From the NCBI RefSeq assembly GCF_003008575.1, contig NZ_CP027667.1:2112501-2176500 (forward strand): a DNA stretch of 64,000 nt, given 5' to 3'. The position numbers and the translations under genes were made by a program. Under the pieces are notes generated by a model. That model was not told where the DNA came from and ran no database searches. It saw nothing but the letters and a program-made list of their open reading frames with translations. The stretch is from Melaminivora suipulveris. GTDB taxonomy: Bacteria; Pseudomonadota; Gammaproteobacteria; Burkholderiales; Burkholderiaceae_C. This document shows, in pieces, positions 43,565 through 53,673 of the stretch (position 1 is its first letter; every line of letters starts with the position of its first letter).

Positions 43565-44203
43565 ATGTCCCTTCCCGCTGCGCAGCACCGTTTCAGCGCC
43601 GACGACTTCCTGGTCTGGGAGGCCGGGCAGGAGCGCAAGCACGAATATCTGGATGGCGAAGTCTTCGCCATGGCGGGCGCGTCCGATGCCCATGTGACCA
43701 TCGCAGGCAACCTGTTCATCGCCCTGCGCACCCATTTGCGCTCGGGGCCATGCAGCGTCTACATCTCCGACATGAAACTGCACGCGGCTGCCGACAACGC
43801 ATTCTTCTACCCTGACGTGTTCGTCACCTGCTCGCAGACCGACCGCGCCCAAAACCTGACCAAGGGCGAGCCAAGCCTGATCGCCGAGGTGCTGTCGCCG
43901 GGCATCGCTGCCTACGATCGCGGCCAGAAATTCGCCGCCTATCGCCGTTTTCCGACCCTGCGCGAGTACCTGCTGGTGGACAGCGAACGCGTCGCGGTCG
44001 AACTGTTTCGACGCGACGAGGACAGCAATCTCTGGGTATTGCACCCGTTCGCGGCGGACGAGCAGGTGACGCTTTCCAGCGTCGGCCTGACGCTGCCGGT
44101 ATCCGCGCTGTACGAAGATGTGCAGCTGGAGCGCGGCGGTGCAAGCACCGCGCAGGTAAACGCACCTGCCGATCAGGCAGGGCACGCTGCCCGATCGGAC
44201 TGA
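43565..44203 (+). CDS. Uma2-family (DUF820) PD-(D/E)xK nuclease-like protein
   Basis: 212 residues from the ATG at 43565 with gga before it. Uma2 pattern: FSADDFLVWEAGQERKHEYL (the ExxxEYxDG-type start), DGEVFAMAGASDAHVTIAGN, YPDVFVTC (acidic catalytic residue), LIAEVLSPGIAAYDRGQKFA (ExLSPxT-like core with the later K) and FPTLREYLLVDSERVAVELF. These are abundant in cyanobacteria and scattered elsewhere; the biological role is unknown. Lies 76 bases past the tRNA-Arg gene; a second Uma2 gene is at 52868. Confidence 0.88.
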   Translation: MSLPAAQHRFSADDFLVWEAGQERKHEYLDGEVFAMAGASDAHVTIAGNLFIALRTHLRSGPCSVYISDMKLHAAADNAFFYPDVFVTCSQTDRAQNLTKGEPSLIAEVLSPGIAAYDRGQKFAAYRRFPTLREYLLVDSERVAVELFRRDEDSNLWVLHPFAADEQVTLSSVGLTLPVSALYEDVQLERGGASTAQVNAPADQAGHAARSD

Positions 44204-44283
44204 GGCGCAGGGCACCGGCCGCCCGCGCGCTGCTCCATGGGCCGCGGCCGACCGGCGCAGTTGCCTCGGTCGACCGCGGCTCT

Positions 44284-44742
44284 TCAATGCTGCCCCGGCT
44301 GATACGTCCCCGCCTCGGTGCGAAAGGCGATCGACAGGCGATTCCAGCCATTGATGGCGACGATGGCCAGTGTCAGGTCCACCAATTGTTTTTCATCGAA
44401 TTGCGCGCGCGCCTGCTCGTAGGTCGCGTCGTCGACTTGCTGATCTTTGAGCAGCGTCACGGCCTCGGCCCAGGCCAGTGCGGTGCGCTCGCGCGGCGTG
44501 TAGCACGGCGCCTCGCGCCACACGGGCAGCAGGTACAGACGCTGCTCGGTCTCGCCCGCGGCGCGCGCGTCCTTGGTGTGCATGTCCAGGCAAAACGCGC
44601 AGCCGTTGATTTGCGATACGCGTGTCTTCACGAGCTCCAGCAGGGGCAGCTCCAGGCCGCTGCTGCGCGTGTATTGCTCCAGGCCAAGCATGGCGGCAAA
44701 GCCCTTGGGCGATGCCAGGCGGTGATTCAAGCGTTGTTGCAT
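44284..44742 (-). CDS. Carboxymuconolactone decarboxylase/AhpD-family protein
   Basis: 152 residues from the ATG at 44740-44742. The AhpD-like active site CAFCLDMH (Cys48, Cys51, His55) follows LELVKTRVSQING, and the helical rest has WREAPCYTPRERTALAWAEA and DLTLAIVAINGWNRLSIAFR. Such proteins are small peroxidase or disulfide-type enzymes (AhpD-like), often annotated as CMD-domain proteins. The true substrate is unknown. It lies 58 bases downstream of the M20 amidohydrolase on the same strand and may be the last gene of that operon. Confidence 0.88.
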   Translation of the reverse strand: MQQRLNHRLASPKGFAAMLGLEQYTRSSGLELPLLELVKTRVSQINGCAFCLDMHTKDARAAGETEQRLYLLPVWREAPCYTPRERTALAWAEAVTLLKDQQVDDATYEQARAQFDEKQLVDLTLAIVAINGWNRLSIAFRTEAGTYQPGQH

Positions 44743-44800
44743 GGGGGCGTGGCTCCATTGTCGGCGGCCGCGCCCCATCTGGGCGGTGGGTGAGCGCGGC

Positions 44801-46021
44801 TCAGGATGCCCGATCTTCGCGCGCAAAGAATGCCTGTACAAGCCGCACCCAATACGTCGAGCCAATCGGCAGCAGCGCATCGTTGAAGTCGTAGTTCGGG
44901 TTGTGCAGCTCGCACGGCCCCATGCCGGTGTATTGCGCCTCGCGGTGCGCGCCCTCGCCGTTGCCCAGGAACAGGTAGCAGCCGGGGACCTTCTCCAGGT
45001 AGAAGGAAAAATCCTCCGCCCCGCCGTGCTGCGGCATGTTGCCGTCGACGCGCTCGGCGCCGAAGGTCTCGCGCGCGACCTGCATGGCGAAGTCGGTCGG
45101 CGCGTCCCAGTTGACCAGCGGCGGATAGGCCCGGTGAAAGTGCAGCTCGCCGCTGCCGCCATGCACTTGCGGCAGCAGCTCGGCCATGTGGCGCATGCGG
45201 TTTTCGATATCGTCCAGCACGGCGGTGCTGTAGGTGCGCACGGTGCCGCGGATCACCGCCTCGCCGGGCAGCACGTTGTAGGCGTCGCCGGCGTGGATCT
45301 GCGTCACGCTCAGCACCGCCACGTCGATGGGGTTCTTGTGGCGCGAGATCAGCGTCTGCAACTGGCCGACCATCTGCGCGGCGATGACGATGGTGTCCAC
45401 CGCCTTGTGCGGCTGCGCGGCGTGGCCGCCGGTGCCGCGGATGGTGATGTCAAAACGGTTGCTCGACGCCATCGCCGCGCCCTTGCGAAAGCCGAAGTGA
45501 CCCTGCGGCAGGCCCGGCATGTTGTGCAGGCCGTAGATCTCGTCGCAGGGAAAGCGCTCAAGCAGCCCGTCCTCGATCATGGCGCGCGCGCCGGCGTTGC
45601 CGCCCTCCTCGGCGGGTTGGAAGATGAAATGCACCGTGCCGTCGAAGTCACGCTGCGCCGCCAGGTATTTGGCTGCCCCCAGCAAGATGGCCGTGTGCCC
45701 GTCGTGCCCGCAGCCGTGCATGCGTCCGGGGTGGCGCGAGGCGTGGGCGAAGCGGTTGTGCTCGGGCATGGGCAGCGCGTCCATGTCGGCGCGCAGGGCG
45801 AGGGTGCGCGTGGCAGCGCCACTCTTCGTGCCGCGTAGCACGCCCACCACGCCGGTCTTGCCCAGGCCGCGATGCACTTCAATGCCCCAGGACTGGAGCT
45901 GCCGTGCGACCAGATCGGCCGTGCGGTGCTCTTCGAAAGCCAGCTCCGGGTGCGCATGGATGTCGCGGCGCAGGGCGGTGAATTCATCGTGCGAGGCTTC
46001 GATGTCGGCGATCAGGCTCAT
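44801..46021 (-). CDS. M20-family amidohydrolase (hippurate hydrolase type)
   Basis: 406 residues. Metal and active-site segments of M20D peptidases: RRDIHAHPELAFEEHRTA, LALRADMDALPMPE, RMHGCGHDGHTAILLGAAKY, IFQPAEEGGNAGARAMIEDG, then the dimerisation domain with GTGGHAAQPHKAVDTIV, and HGGAEDFSFYLEKVPGCYLF near the end. These enzymes cleave N-acyl amino acids or small peptides. It follows the formylglutamate-amidohydrolase-type gene by 20 bases in the ABC importer operon, so a role in breaking down an imported N-acylated substrate is likely. Confidence 0.92.
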   Translation of the reverse strand: MSLIADIEASHDEFTALRRDIHAHPELAFEEHRTADLVARQLQSWGIEVHRGLGKTGVVGVLRGTKSGAATRTLALRADMDALPMPEHNRFAHASRHPGRMHGCGHDGHTAILLGAAKYLAAQRDFDGTVHFIFQPAEEGGNAGARAMIEDGLLERFPCDEIYGLHNMPGLPQGHFGFRKGAAMASSNRFDITIRGTGGHAAQPHKAVDTIVIAAQMVGQLQTLISRHKNPIDVAVLSVTQIHAGDAYNVLPGEAVIRGTVRTYSTAVLDDIENRMRHMAELLPQVHGGSGELHFHRAYPPLVNWDAPTDFAMQVARETFGAERVDGNMPQHGGAEDFSFYLEKVPGCYLFLGNGEGAHREAQYTGMGPCELHNPNYDFNDALLPIGSTYWVRLVQAFFAREDRAS

Positions 46022-46041
46022 GGTGTTGCGCTCTTTCCTCG

Positions 46042-46935
46042 TCAGGATGCGATCTGGCTGCGCACGTAGGCGGCGATGTCGGCCGAAACCTCGGCCAGCG
46101 TGCGTTGCAGCGCGTCGAAGTTGGCGCTGCGCGCGCGCGTGTCCTCATCCATGTACAGGCCGCGGTGCAGCTCGATCTGCAGGCTGTGCCGGCGCTCGGC
46201 CGGGCGGCCCAGGCGGGCGATCAGCGCCACGCCCTTGAAGGGGTCGTTCAGCGCGACGCTCAGGCCCCGGCGGCGGAAGGCCTCTGCCACCAGGGCGGTG
46301 AACTCGGGCGCGGCGGTGCTGCCGTCGCGATCGCCCAGCACCACATCGGCCAATGGATGGTCGCTCTGGATCTGCAAGCCCTCATACGAATCCGCCGGCA
46401 TGGAGTGCAGGTTCAGATGCCACACGGCGCCGTGCTCCTGGTGCGCGGCCTCGATGTGCTCGCGCAGCGCCGCATGGTAGGGCGCGTGGTAGCGATCGAT
46501 GCGCGCGCGCACCTCGGCCACGGAGAGCTTGCGGTCGTAGATCGGGTCCTTGCCGTTCTTGCCCGCATCGCGCCAGATCAGGCCGATGCCCAGCCGCGTC
46601 TTCTCGCTGGGCGTCAAGGCCGTGGGCCAGGCACCGTCGAGCATGGCGGCGTCGATGTCTTCGACGTCGCGGTTCGGGTCGATGTAGGCGCGCGGAAAGT
46701 TGGCCGCGATCAAGGTCGCGCCAACAGCGGGCAGCGCCTGCCACAGCACGTGCACGTCGGTGTCCTCGCCGCGGCGCAGGCGCTCGAAGGGCAGGGCGTA
46801 GCCGAAATCCTGTGGATACAGCGTGCCGCTGTGCGGCGAATCGCACACCAGCGGCAGCGTATCGGCCTGGGGTTTTTGCAGGGTGTAGGGGTCGAAGGGC
46901 GCGGTGGCGCGCGGGTTCACGGTTGCTTCAGTCAT
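46042..46935 (-). CDS. N-formylglutamate amidohydrolase family protein
   Basis: 297 residues. Family motifs: [19 protein letters not shown] near 28-46, [66 protein letters not shown] (metal ligands) and [14 protein letters not shown]. HutG-type members hydrolyse N-formyl-L-glutamate to formate and glutamate at the end of one histidine pathway. No other hut gene is present; the gene overlaps the ABC ATPase by four bases, so the substrate is probably what that importer brings in. Confidence 0.9.
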   Translation of the reverse strand: MTEATVNPRATAPFDPYTLQKPQADTLPLVCDSPHSGTLYPQDFGYALPFERLRRGEDTDVHVLWQALPAVGATLIAANFPRAYIDPNRDVEDIDAAMLDGAWPTALTPSEKTRLGIGLIWRDAGKNGKDPIYDRKLSVAEVRARIDRYHAPYHAALREHIEAAHQEHGAVWHLNLHSMPADSYEGLQIQSDHPLADVVLGDRDGSTAAPEFTALVAEAFRRRGLSVALNDPFKGVALIARLGRPAERRHSLQIELHRGLYMDEDTRARSANFDALQRTLAEVSADIAAYVRSQIAS

Positions 46936-48007
46936 GGCGTTGCAGGTGGGGCAGCAGGTTCGTTCAAATGGCAGGCGCTCAGGTGGCCATCGGCCAGCGC
47001 GCGCAGCGCGGGCCGCTCGACCTTGCAGCGTGCAAAAGCGTGCGGGCAGCGCGGGTGGAAGGCGCAGCCGGGCGGCGGATTCAACGGCGAGGGCAGCTCG
47101 CCCTGGATGGGCCGGTAGTCGCGCCGCACGGCGTCGAGCTGCGGCAGCTCGGCCAGCAGCGCCTGGGTGTAGGGGTGCGCCGGGCGGCTGAAGATGACCT
47201 CCGTCGGCGCGACCTCGACCACGCGCCCCAGGTACATGATGACCACGCGGTCCGACACGTGGCCGACCACGCCCAGGTTATGGCTGATGAACAGGTAGGT
47301 CAGCGCCAGCTCTTTGCGCAGCTCCAGGAACAGGTTGAGCACCTGCGCCTGGATGGACACGTCCAGGGCGGCCACCGCCTCGTCGCAAACGATCAGCCGG
47401 GGCTTCAGGGCCAGCGCACGGGCGATGCCGATGCGCTGGCGCTGCCCGCCGGAGAACTGGTGCGGATAGCGCTGCGCATACTCCGGGTCCAGCCCCACCT
47501 GGCGCATCAGTTCGGCCACGTACTCGGCCTTGCCCGACGCCGGCACCAGGCCGTGCACCACCGGCGCCTCGCCCACGATGTCGAGCACGCGCATGCGCGG
47601 GTTCAGCGATGCCATCGGGTTCTGGAAGATCATCTGCACGCCCAGGCCGTAGGCCTTGCGCTGCGCGGCAGTCATGGCCGCCACCGGCTGGCCCTCGTAG
47701 CGCACCTCGCCCGCGCTTGGCGGGTTGATGCCGGCGATCACGCGCCCCAGCGTGGATTTGCCGCAGCCGGATTCGCCCACCACGCCGATGACCTCGCCGG
47801 CGCGTATCTGCAAATCCACATCCGAGACGGCCTGCACCACGCTGGCCGAATTGCGCGCACCCAGCAGGTTGGCCAGCTTGCCTGCCAGATCCACCGGCTG
47901 CACGAAGCGTTTGGAGATGCCGCGCAGCTCCAGCAACGGCGCACCTTCCGCCTGGGGCTGCGGCGGGGCCTGTTGCTGCGTGGCGGCGGTGGTGTCGATC
48001 ACGGTGC

Positions 48008-48011
<4 letters not shown>
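46932..48011 (-). CDS. Peptide ABC transporter ATP-binding protein (DppF/OppF type)
   Basis: 359 residues. Walker [10 protein letters not shown] near 95-103, Q-loop [19 protein letters not shown] signature [20 protein letters not shown], Walker [15 protein letters not shown] and the H-loop [10 protein letters not shown]. The C-terminal oligopeptide/dipeptide extension [20 protein letters not shown] has a cysteine pair near the end ([14 protein letters not shown]). Powers the importer with its DppD-type partner. Four-base overlaps on both sides show tight coupling. Confidence 0.95.
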
Positions 48012-49027
<1,016 letters not shown>

Positions 49028-49033
49028 GATTGC

Positions 49034-49978
49034 TCAGCGCGCGTTGTGCGGGTTCAGGATGTCGCGCAGATGGTCGCCCGCCAGGTTGATGCCGACGATG
49101 GTCAGCGCCAGCGCGATGCCCGGGAAGAACGAAATCCAGTAGTGCCCCGAGAGCATGAACTCGAAGCCGTTGGCGATCAGCATGCCCAGCGAAGGCTCCG
49201 TCACCGGCACGCCCACGCCCAGGAAGGACAGGGTCGATTCCAGCGCAATCGCATGCGCCAGGTCGATGGTGGCGATCACGATCAAGGGCGGCAGGCAGTT
49301 GGGCAGCAGGTGCCGCCACAGGATGCGCGGCGCGCCCAGCGCCAGGCACTGCGCCGCCTCCACGTACTCCTTGCCGCGCTCGACCAGCGCCGCGCCGCGC
49401 GCCGCGCGGGCGAAGTAGGCCCACTGCACGATGATCAGCGCGATGATGACCTTGTCCACACCCTTGCCCAGGATGGCCAGCAGGATCAGCGCCACCAGGA
49501 TGGCCGGGAAGGACAATTGGATGTCCACGATGCGCATCAGGAGCGCATCCAGCCAGCCGCCGAAATACGCCGCCGCCAGCCCCACCATGCTGCCAATCGC
49601 CAGCGCCGCCGCCACCGACACACCGCCCACCATCAGGCTGGTACGCAGGCCGTAAAAAATGGCCGACAGCAGGTCGCGCGCCTGCCCGTCCGTGCCCAGC
49701 CAGTAGGTCACCCGGCCGGCCGCGTCCTTGCTGCCCGGCGGCAGCTTGGAGTCGAAGATATCCAGCCCGCCGATGTCGTACGGGTTCTGCGGCGCAATCC
49801 ACGGAGCCAGCACCGCCACGGCGACGGACAGCAGCACCAGCACCAGCCCCAGCACGGCCAGCTTGTTGGCAAAGAATTCGCGCCTGAGGCGCTGCCAGGG
49901 CGTCTCGGCCGGGGGCAGGGGCTGCGTTGCCGCGACCGCAGGCGGTATCGTCGTCAGGGGTGTGGAAGAGGTATTCAT
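49034..49978 (-). CDS. Peptide ABC transporter permease (DppC type)
   Basis: 314 residues from the ATG at 49976-49978, which overlaps the DppB-type stop (ATGA). A soluble N-terminal 30 residues, then a first helix (LAVLGLVLVLLSVAVAVLAP), the OppC N-terminal domain, and the permease core with LLMRIVDIQLSFPAILVALI and the EAA loop around RGAALVERGKEYVEAAQCLA. C-terminal NLAGDHLRDILNP-type ending (INLAGDHLRDIL) is typical. Forms the membrane channel with the DppB-type subunit. Confidence 0.94.
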   Translation of the reverse strand: MNTSSTPLTTIPPAVAATQPLPPAETPWQRLRREFFANKLAVLGLVLVLLSVAVAVLAPWIAPQNPYDIGGLDIFDSKLPPGSKDAAGRVTYWLGTDGQARDLLSAIFYGLRTSLMVGGVSVAAALAIGSMVGLAAAYFGGWLDALLMRIVDIQLSFPAILVALILLAILGKGVDKVIIALIIVQWAYFARAARGAALVERGKEYVEAAQCLALGAPRILWRHLLPNCLPPLIVIATIDLAHAIALESTLSFLGVGVPVTEPSLGMLIANGFEFMLSGHYWISFFPGIALALTIVGINLAGDHLRDILNPHNAR

Positions 49979-50952
49979 GCCTTGGCCGTTTGCAGGCGCA
50001 CGCGCGGGTCGAGCACCGAATACAGGATGTCCGTGACCAGGTTCAGCATCACCAGGAAGAACACGATCAGGATCAGATAGGCCACGACCACGGGGCGATC
50101 CAGCGTGATGATGGAGTCCAGCAGCAGCTTGCCCATGCCCGGCCAGGCGAAGATGGTCTCGGTGACCACGGCAAAGGCCACGACCTGGCCGAACTCCAGC
50201 CCGAACACGGTGACGATGGGGATCAGGATGTTCTTCAAAAGGTGTACGCGCAGGATGCGGCTCCAGGACAGGCCCTTGGCGCGCGCGAACTTGATGTAGT
50301 CCATGGGCAGCGCCTCGCGCGTGGCGGCGCGCGTCACGCGGATGATCAAAGCGCCCTTGGCCAGAGCAATGGTGCAGGCCGGCAGCAGGATGCGCCGCCA
50401 GCCCTCCCATGAGAGCAAGCTGGTCTCGAACGGCCCGAGCGCCACGGCCGGCGCGCGCCCGCTGGCCGGCAGCCAGCCCAGGTAGACGGCAAAGACCATG
50501 ATCAGCATCAGCGCCACCCAGAAGTTGGGCAGCGAAAAGCCCAGCACCGAGCCGGTCATGATGCCGCGCGTGCTGAGCGCCTCGGGCTTGAGGCCGGCCC
50601 AGACGCCCAGCGGCACGCCGACGAGGCCGGCCAGCAACATCGACACGATGGCCAGCTCCAGGGTGGCCGGCATGCGCTCCAGGATCAGGCCCATGGCCGA
50701 CTGGCCGGTCAGAAAGCTCTTGCCGAAATCCAGCCGCACGGCGCGCGACATGAAGATGGCGTATTGCTCCAGCAGCGGCTTGTCCAGCCCGAAATTGGCG
50801 CGGATGGCGTCGCGTTCCAGCTCCGTGGCCTCGGGGCTGGCCATCATGGAGACCGGATCGCCCACCACGTACAGGCCGACGAAGACCAGGCCGGACATGA
50901 CGGCCATGACCAGCAGGGCCTGCAGCAGGCGGCGGATGATGAAAGCGAGCAT
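49975..50952 (-). CDS. Peptide ABC transporter permease (DppB type)
   Basis: 325 residues from the ATG at 50950-50952 (MLAFIIRRLLQALLVMAVMS); 14 extra upstream codons are open but not family-like. Opens with the IIRRLLQ helix typical of DppB/OppB, followed by VGDPVSMMASPEATELERDA and the permease core with the EAA loop RVTRAATREALPMDYIKFAR and AKGLSWSRILRVHLLKNILI. Ends in YSVLDPRVRL, as in the family. Second channel subunit of the importer. Confidence 0.95.
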   Translation of the reverse strand: MLAFIIRRLLQALLVMAVMSGLVFVGLYVVGDPVSMMASPEATELERDAIRANFGLDKPLLEQYAIFMSRAVRLDFGKSFLTGQSAMGLILERMPATLELAIVSMLLAGLVGVPLGVWAGLKPEALSTRGIMTGSVLGFSLPNFWVALMLIMVFAVYLGWLPASGRAPAVALGPFETSLLSWEGWRRILLPACTIALAKGALIIRVTRAATREALPMDYIKFARAKGLSWSRILRVHLLKNILIPIVTVFGLEFGQVVAFAVVTETIFAWPGMGKLLLDSIITLDRPVVVAYLILIVFFLVMLNLVTDILYSVLDPRVRLQTAKA

Positions 50953-51041
50953 GAGAAAAGATGCGGCGGATGCCGGCCCGCGGCGCGTGGCCACGGGCCG
51001 GCATCAAAGGGCTTGGGGCTGCTGCAGCGGGCGGCCTCCGT

Positions 51042-52640
51042 CTATTTCGCCTGCGTGGCGTACTGCACCATGGTCTGCTGGTCGGCGCGGCCCTTGAAGG
51101 ACACGTCCTTCTTCATGGCCCACACCGAATGCTCGAAATGGACCGGCAGCATGGCGAAGTCGGCCATGGCCACCTCGCTGGCGCGGGCCAGCGTCGCGGC
51201 GCGCGCGGCGTTGTCCATCTGCGTGGCCGACTCGGCCACCAGCTTGTCCATCTCGGGGTTGGAGTAGCGGCTGCGGTTGGTCGTGCCCAGGCCCTTCTCC
51301 TTGTTGGGCGTGACCAGCAGCGAATTCAGCGTGTTCGACATCTCGCCCGTCGCCGTGCCCCAGCCCGCCAGGTAGGCGCTGTAGCTGTAGGCGTCGCGAT
51401 TCTTGAAGAACACGGCCGGCGCGTTGGAGTCGATGGTGGTCTTGACGCCCACGCGCGTCCACATCGAGGCCAGCGTCTGCGCCACCTTGCTGTCGTTGAT
51501 GTAGCGGCCGTTGGGCGCGCCCAGCACCAGGGTGAAGCCGTCCGGATAGCCGGCCTCCTTCAGCAGCGCGCGGGCCTTGTCCGGATTGGCCTTGGGCGCG
51601 GTGGAAAGCTGCTTGCTGGCGCCGAACATCGGATACGGCAGCAGTTGCCCGGCCGGCGTCGCCACGCCGCCCATGATGCGCGCCACCACCGCGTCGCGGT
51701 CAATCGCCAGCGACAGCGCCTCGCGCACGCGCTTGTCCAGCAGCGGGTTCTTGCCATTCGTGCCCTGGATGCCGGGCGTGGTCTCGCCGTTCTGGTCCAG
51801 CGCGACGTAGATCACGCGGTTGGATGCCTTGGTCTCCACGCTCAGCTTGGGGTCCTTGCGCAGGCGCTCCAGGTCGTCGGTTGGCGGGTCTTCGATCAGG
51901 TCCACGTCGCCAGCCAGCAGCGCGGCAACACGCGTCGCGGCATTGCTGATCGGGCGATACGTCACCTTGTCCCACGCCGGCGCCGGGCCCCAGTAGTGCG
52001 GGTTGCGCTCGAACACGATCTCGCTGCCGCGCTTCCAGGAGACGAACTTGTACGGCCCCGCGCCCACCAGGCCGTCGCCCGAATTCAGCTCGGTGGTCGT
52101 CTTGCCCTCGGGTGCCGGCCCGGCCGCCGCCTTGGCCGACATGATGGGCAGGCCGACCATGTTGATCGCCAAGAGCGGATACAGCTCGGACGTGGTGATG
52201 CGCACCGTGCGCGGATCGACGGCCTCCACCTTTTCCACCTTCTGCATGTAGACCTTGAAGGATGACGGGCTGTTGGGCACCTTGCCCGCACGATCCAGCG
52301 TGAACACCACGTCCTGCGCGGTCACCGGCGAGCCGTCGGAGAACTTGGCGTTGGGCCGCAGCTTGAAGGTCCAGACCTTGCCGTCCACGCTCCACGATTC
52401 GGCCAGGCAGGGCTTGATGGAAAGATCGGCATCCGAGCACACCAGGCCCTCGAACAGCGTCTGCGACAACTGGATGTTGGGTGTGAGCGCGTGGTATTGC
52501 GGGTCCATGGACGTGGGCTCGGTCTTGAGCGCGACGATCAGGTCGCGCGCCGAAGCGCCGGTCGCGGCGCAGGCCGCCAGCGCGGCGATGGTCAGCAATC
52601 CGTGGCGCAGCAGCGGCCGGCCCTTGGTGGTGTGGGGCAT
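51042..52640 (-). CDS. Peptide ABC transporter substrate-binding protein (DppA/OppA family)
   Basis: 532 residues from the ATG at 52638-52640 with aggaga upstream; the frame is open further but that part is not homologous. Signal peptide MPHTTKGRPLLRHGLLTIAA..., cleaved after ASA near residue 31. SBP family 5 body with TEPTSMDPQYHALTPNIQLS, LFEGLVCSDADLSIKPCLAE, WTFKLRPNAKFSDGSPVTAQ, and LAIDRDAVVARIMGGVATPA. It delivers the ligand to the permeases encoded 90 bases downstream. The downstream amidohydrolases suggest an N-acyl or formyl amino acid/peptide ligand rather than simple dipeptides. Confidence 0.94.
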   Translation of the reverse strand: MPHTTKGRPLLRHGLLTIAALAACAATGASARDLIVALKTEPTSMDPQYHALTPNIQLSQTLFEGLVCSDADLSIKPCLAESWSVDGKVWTFKLRPNAKFSDGSPVTAQDVVFTLDRAGKVPNSPSSFKVYMQKVEKVEAVDPRTVRITTSELYPLLAINMVGLPIMSAKAAAGPAPEGKTTTELNSGDGLVGAGPYKFVSWKRGSEIVFERNPHYWGPAPAWDKVTYRPISNAATRVAALLAGDVDLIEDPPTDDLERLRKDPKLSVETKASNRVIYVALDQNGETTPGIQGTNGKNPLLDKRVREALSLAIDRDAVVARIMGGVATPAGQLLPYPMFGASKQLSTAPKANPDKARALLKEAGYPDGFTLVLGAPNGRYINDSKVAQTLASMWTRVGVKTTIDSNAPAVFFKNRDAYSYSAYLAGWGTATGEMSNTLNSLLVTPNKEKGLGTTNRSRYSNPEMDKLVAESATQMDNAARAATLARASEVAMADFAMLPVHFEHSVWAMKKDVSFKGRADQQTMVQYATQAK

Positions 52641-52867
52641 GGATGAAGTCTCCTGGAGAAGTCGGTCTGAGCGATGCGCCGGCGGCTGCGGATGATGCAG
52701 GGCGCGACGGCGGCAGATGGGTGAATCGAGCATAGCGCCCGCACCCAGGGGCGCGGACCGGGGGTTAACCCGCTGCGCGCCGGGTCGATTCATCTGCATG
52801 CGTCCGGGGAGGCAAGGCTGTGGCTTTTGCTCTCGGGCATGATGGGCGCAGCCATGAAAGGAGACCG

Positions 52868-53488
52868 ATGATGACCGCCAACACCCAAACCCTTGAGCGC
52901 GTCAGTGTCGAGCAGTACCTCGAAGGCGAGCAACGAACGGATGTCCGGCACGAATACTTGGCCGGCCACTTGGTCGCCATGGGCGGCGCCAGCGACTGGC
53001 ATGGGCTGATTGCCGGCTCGCTCCATGCCCTGCTGCTACCCCATGCCCGGCGCAAGGGCTGCCAGCTTTTCCTGGCGGACATGAAGGTTCGCATCGAACA
53101 TGAAGGCGACGATTGGTTCTATTACCCCGATCTGGTATTGGCCTGCGATCCTGCGGACAGAGAGTCGCGCTACTTCCGGCGCAACCCCTGCTTGCTGGTC
53201 GAAGTGCTCTCGCCCAGCACCGAGCAGACCGACACGCGCGAAAAACTCCTGGCCTACCGCCTGCTGCCCGGCCTGCGCGAATACCTGCTTCTGCGTCAGG
53301 ACCGCGTACAGGCCGACCTGTACCGGCGTGGGGATGATGGCCGCTGGCAGCATCTGCGCCTGGACGCACCGGACGGCATGCTGGAGCTGCGCTGCGTGGA
53401 TGCCCGGCTGAGCCTGCGGGACATCTATATCGACGTGCCGCAACTGCTGGGCGCGCCAGACCCGAATGGGGCCGGCCGCGCCGTCTGA
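52868..53488 (+). CDS. Uma2-family (DUF820) PD-(D/E)xK nuclease-like protein, second copy
   Basis: 206 residues from the ATG at 52868 (a second ATG follows at once) after aaaggaga. Same layout as the gene at 43565: VSVEQYLEGEQRTDVRHEYL, LAGHLVAMGGASDWHGLIAG, FYYPDLVLACDP, CLLVEVLSPSTEQTDTREKL and LLPGLREYLLLRQDRVQADL. The core Asp, Glu and the following Lys are kept. The two copies are clearly diverged, so they look like separate acquisitions rather than a recent duplication. Function unknown. Divergent from the substrate-binding protein gene. Confidence 0.87.
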   Translation: MMTANTQTLERVSVEQYLEGEQRTDVRHEYLAGHLVAMGGASDWHGLIAGSLHALLLPHARRKGCQLFLADMKVRIEHEGDDWFYYPDLVLACDPADRESRYFRRNPCLLVEVLSPSTEQTDTREKLLAYRLLPGLREYLLLRQDRVQADLYRRGDDGRWQHLRLDAPDGMLELRCVDARLSLRDIYIDVPQLLGAPDPNGAGRAV

Positions 53489-53673
53489 CCAAGCGGCTGC
53501 CTCATGCCATGGGCATCGAGCCAGCATGGCTCGTGCCCTTTGACCACGCCACTGGCGAGCGGACGCTTCACAGGAGGTGATTCATCCTGGGCCGGGCGTG
53601 CGTAATGACGTGATGCGATCGCATCAGGGCATCATGAAGTCATCCAAGCAACTTGCGGCCGCTAACGCGCCGG

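Noticed and set aside
43412..44203. tRNA-Arg with adjacent Uma2 gene as an integration site of a genomic island
   Set aside because: No integrase gene and no duplicated tRNA 3' end were seen downstream, and moaC and the importer operon around it look ordinary.
53611..53626. Perfect 16-base palindrome tgatgcgatcgcatca upstream of the Uma2/Rpn convergent ends
   Set aside because: It could bind a dimeric regulator, but it lies between two gene ends (53488 and 53674) and not near a promoter, so I do not assign a function.
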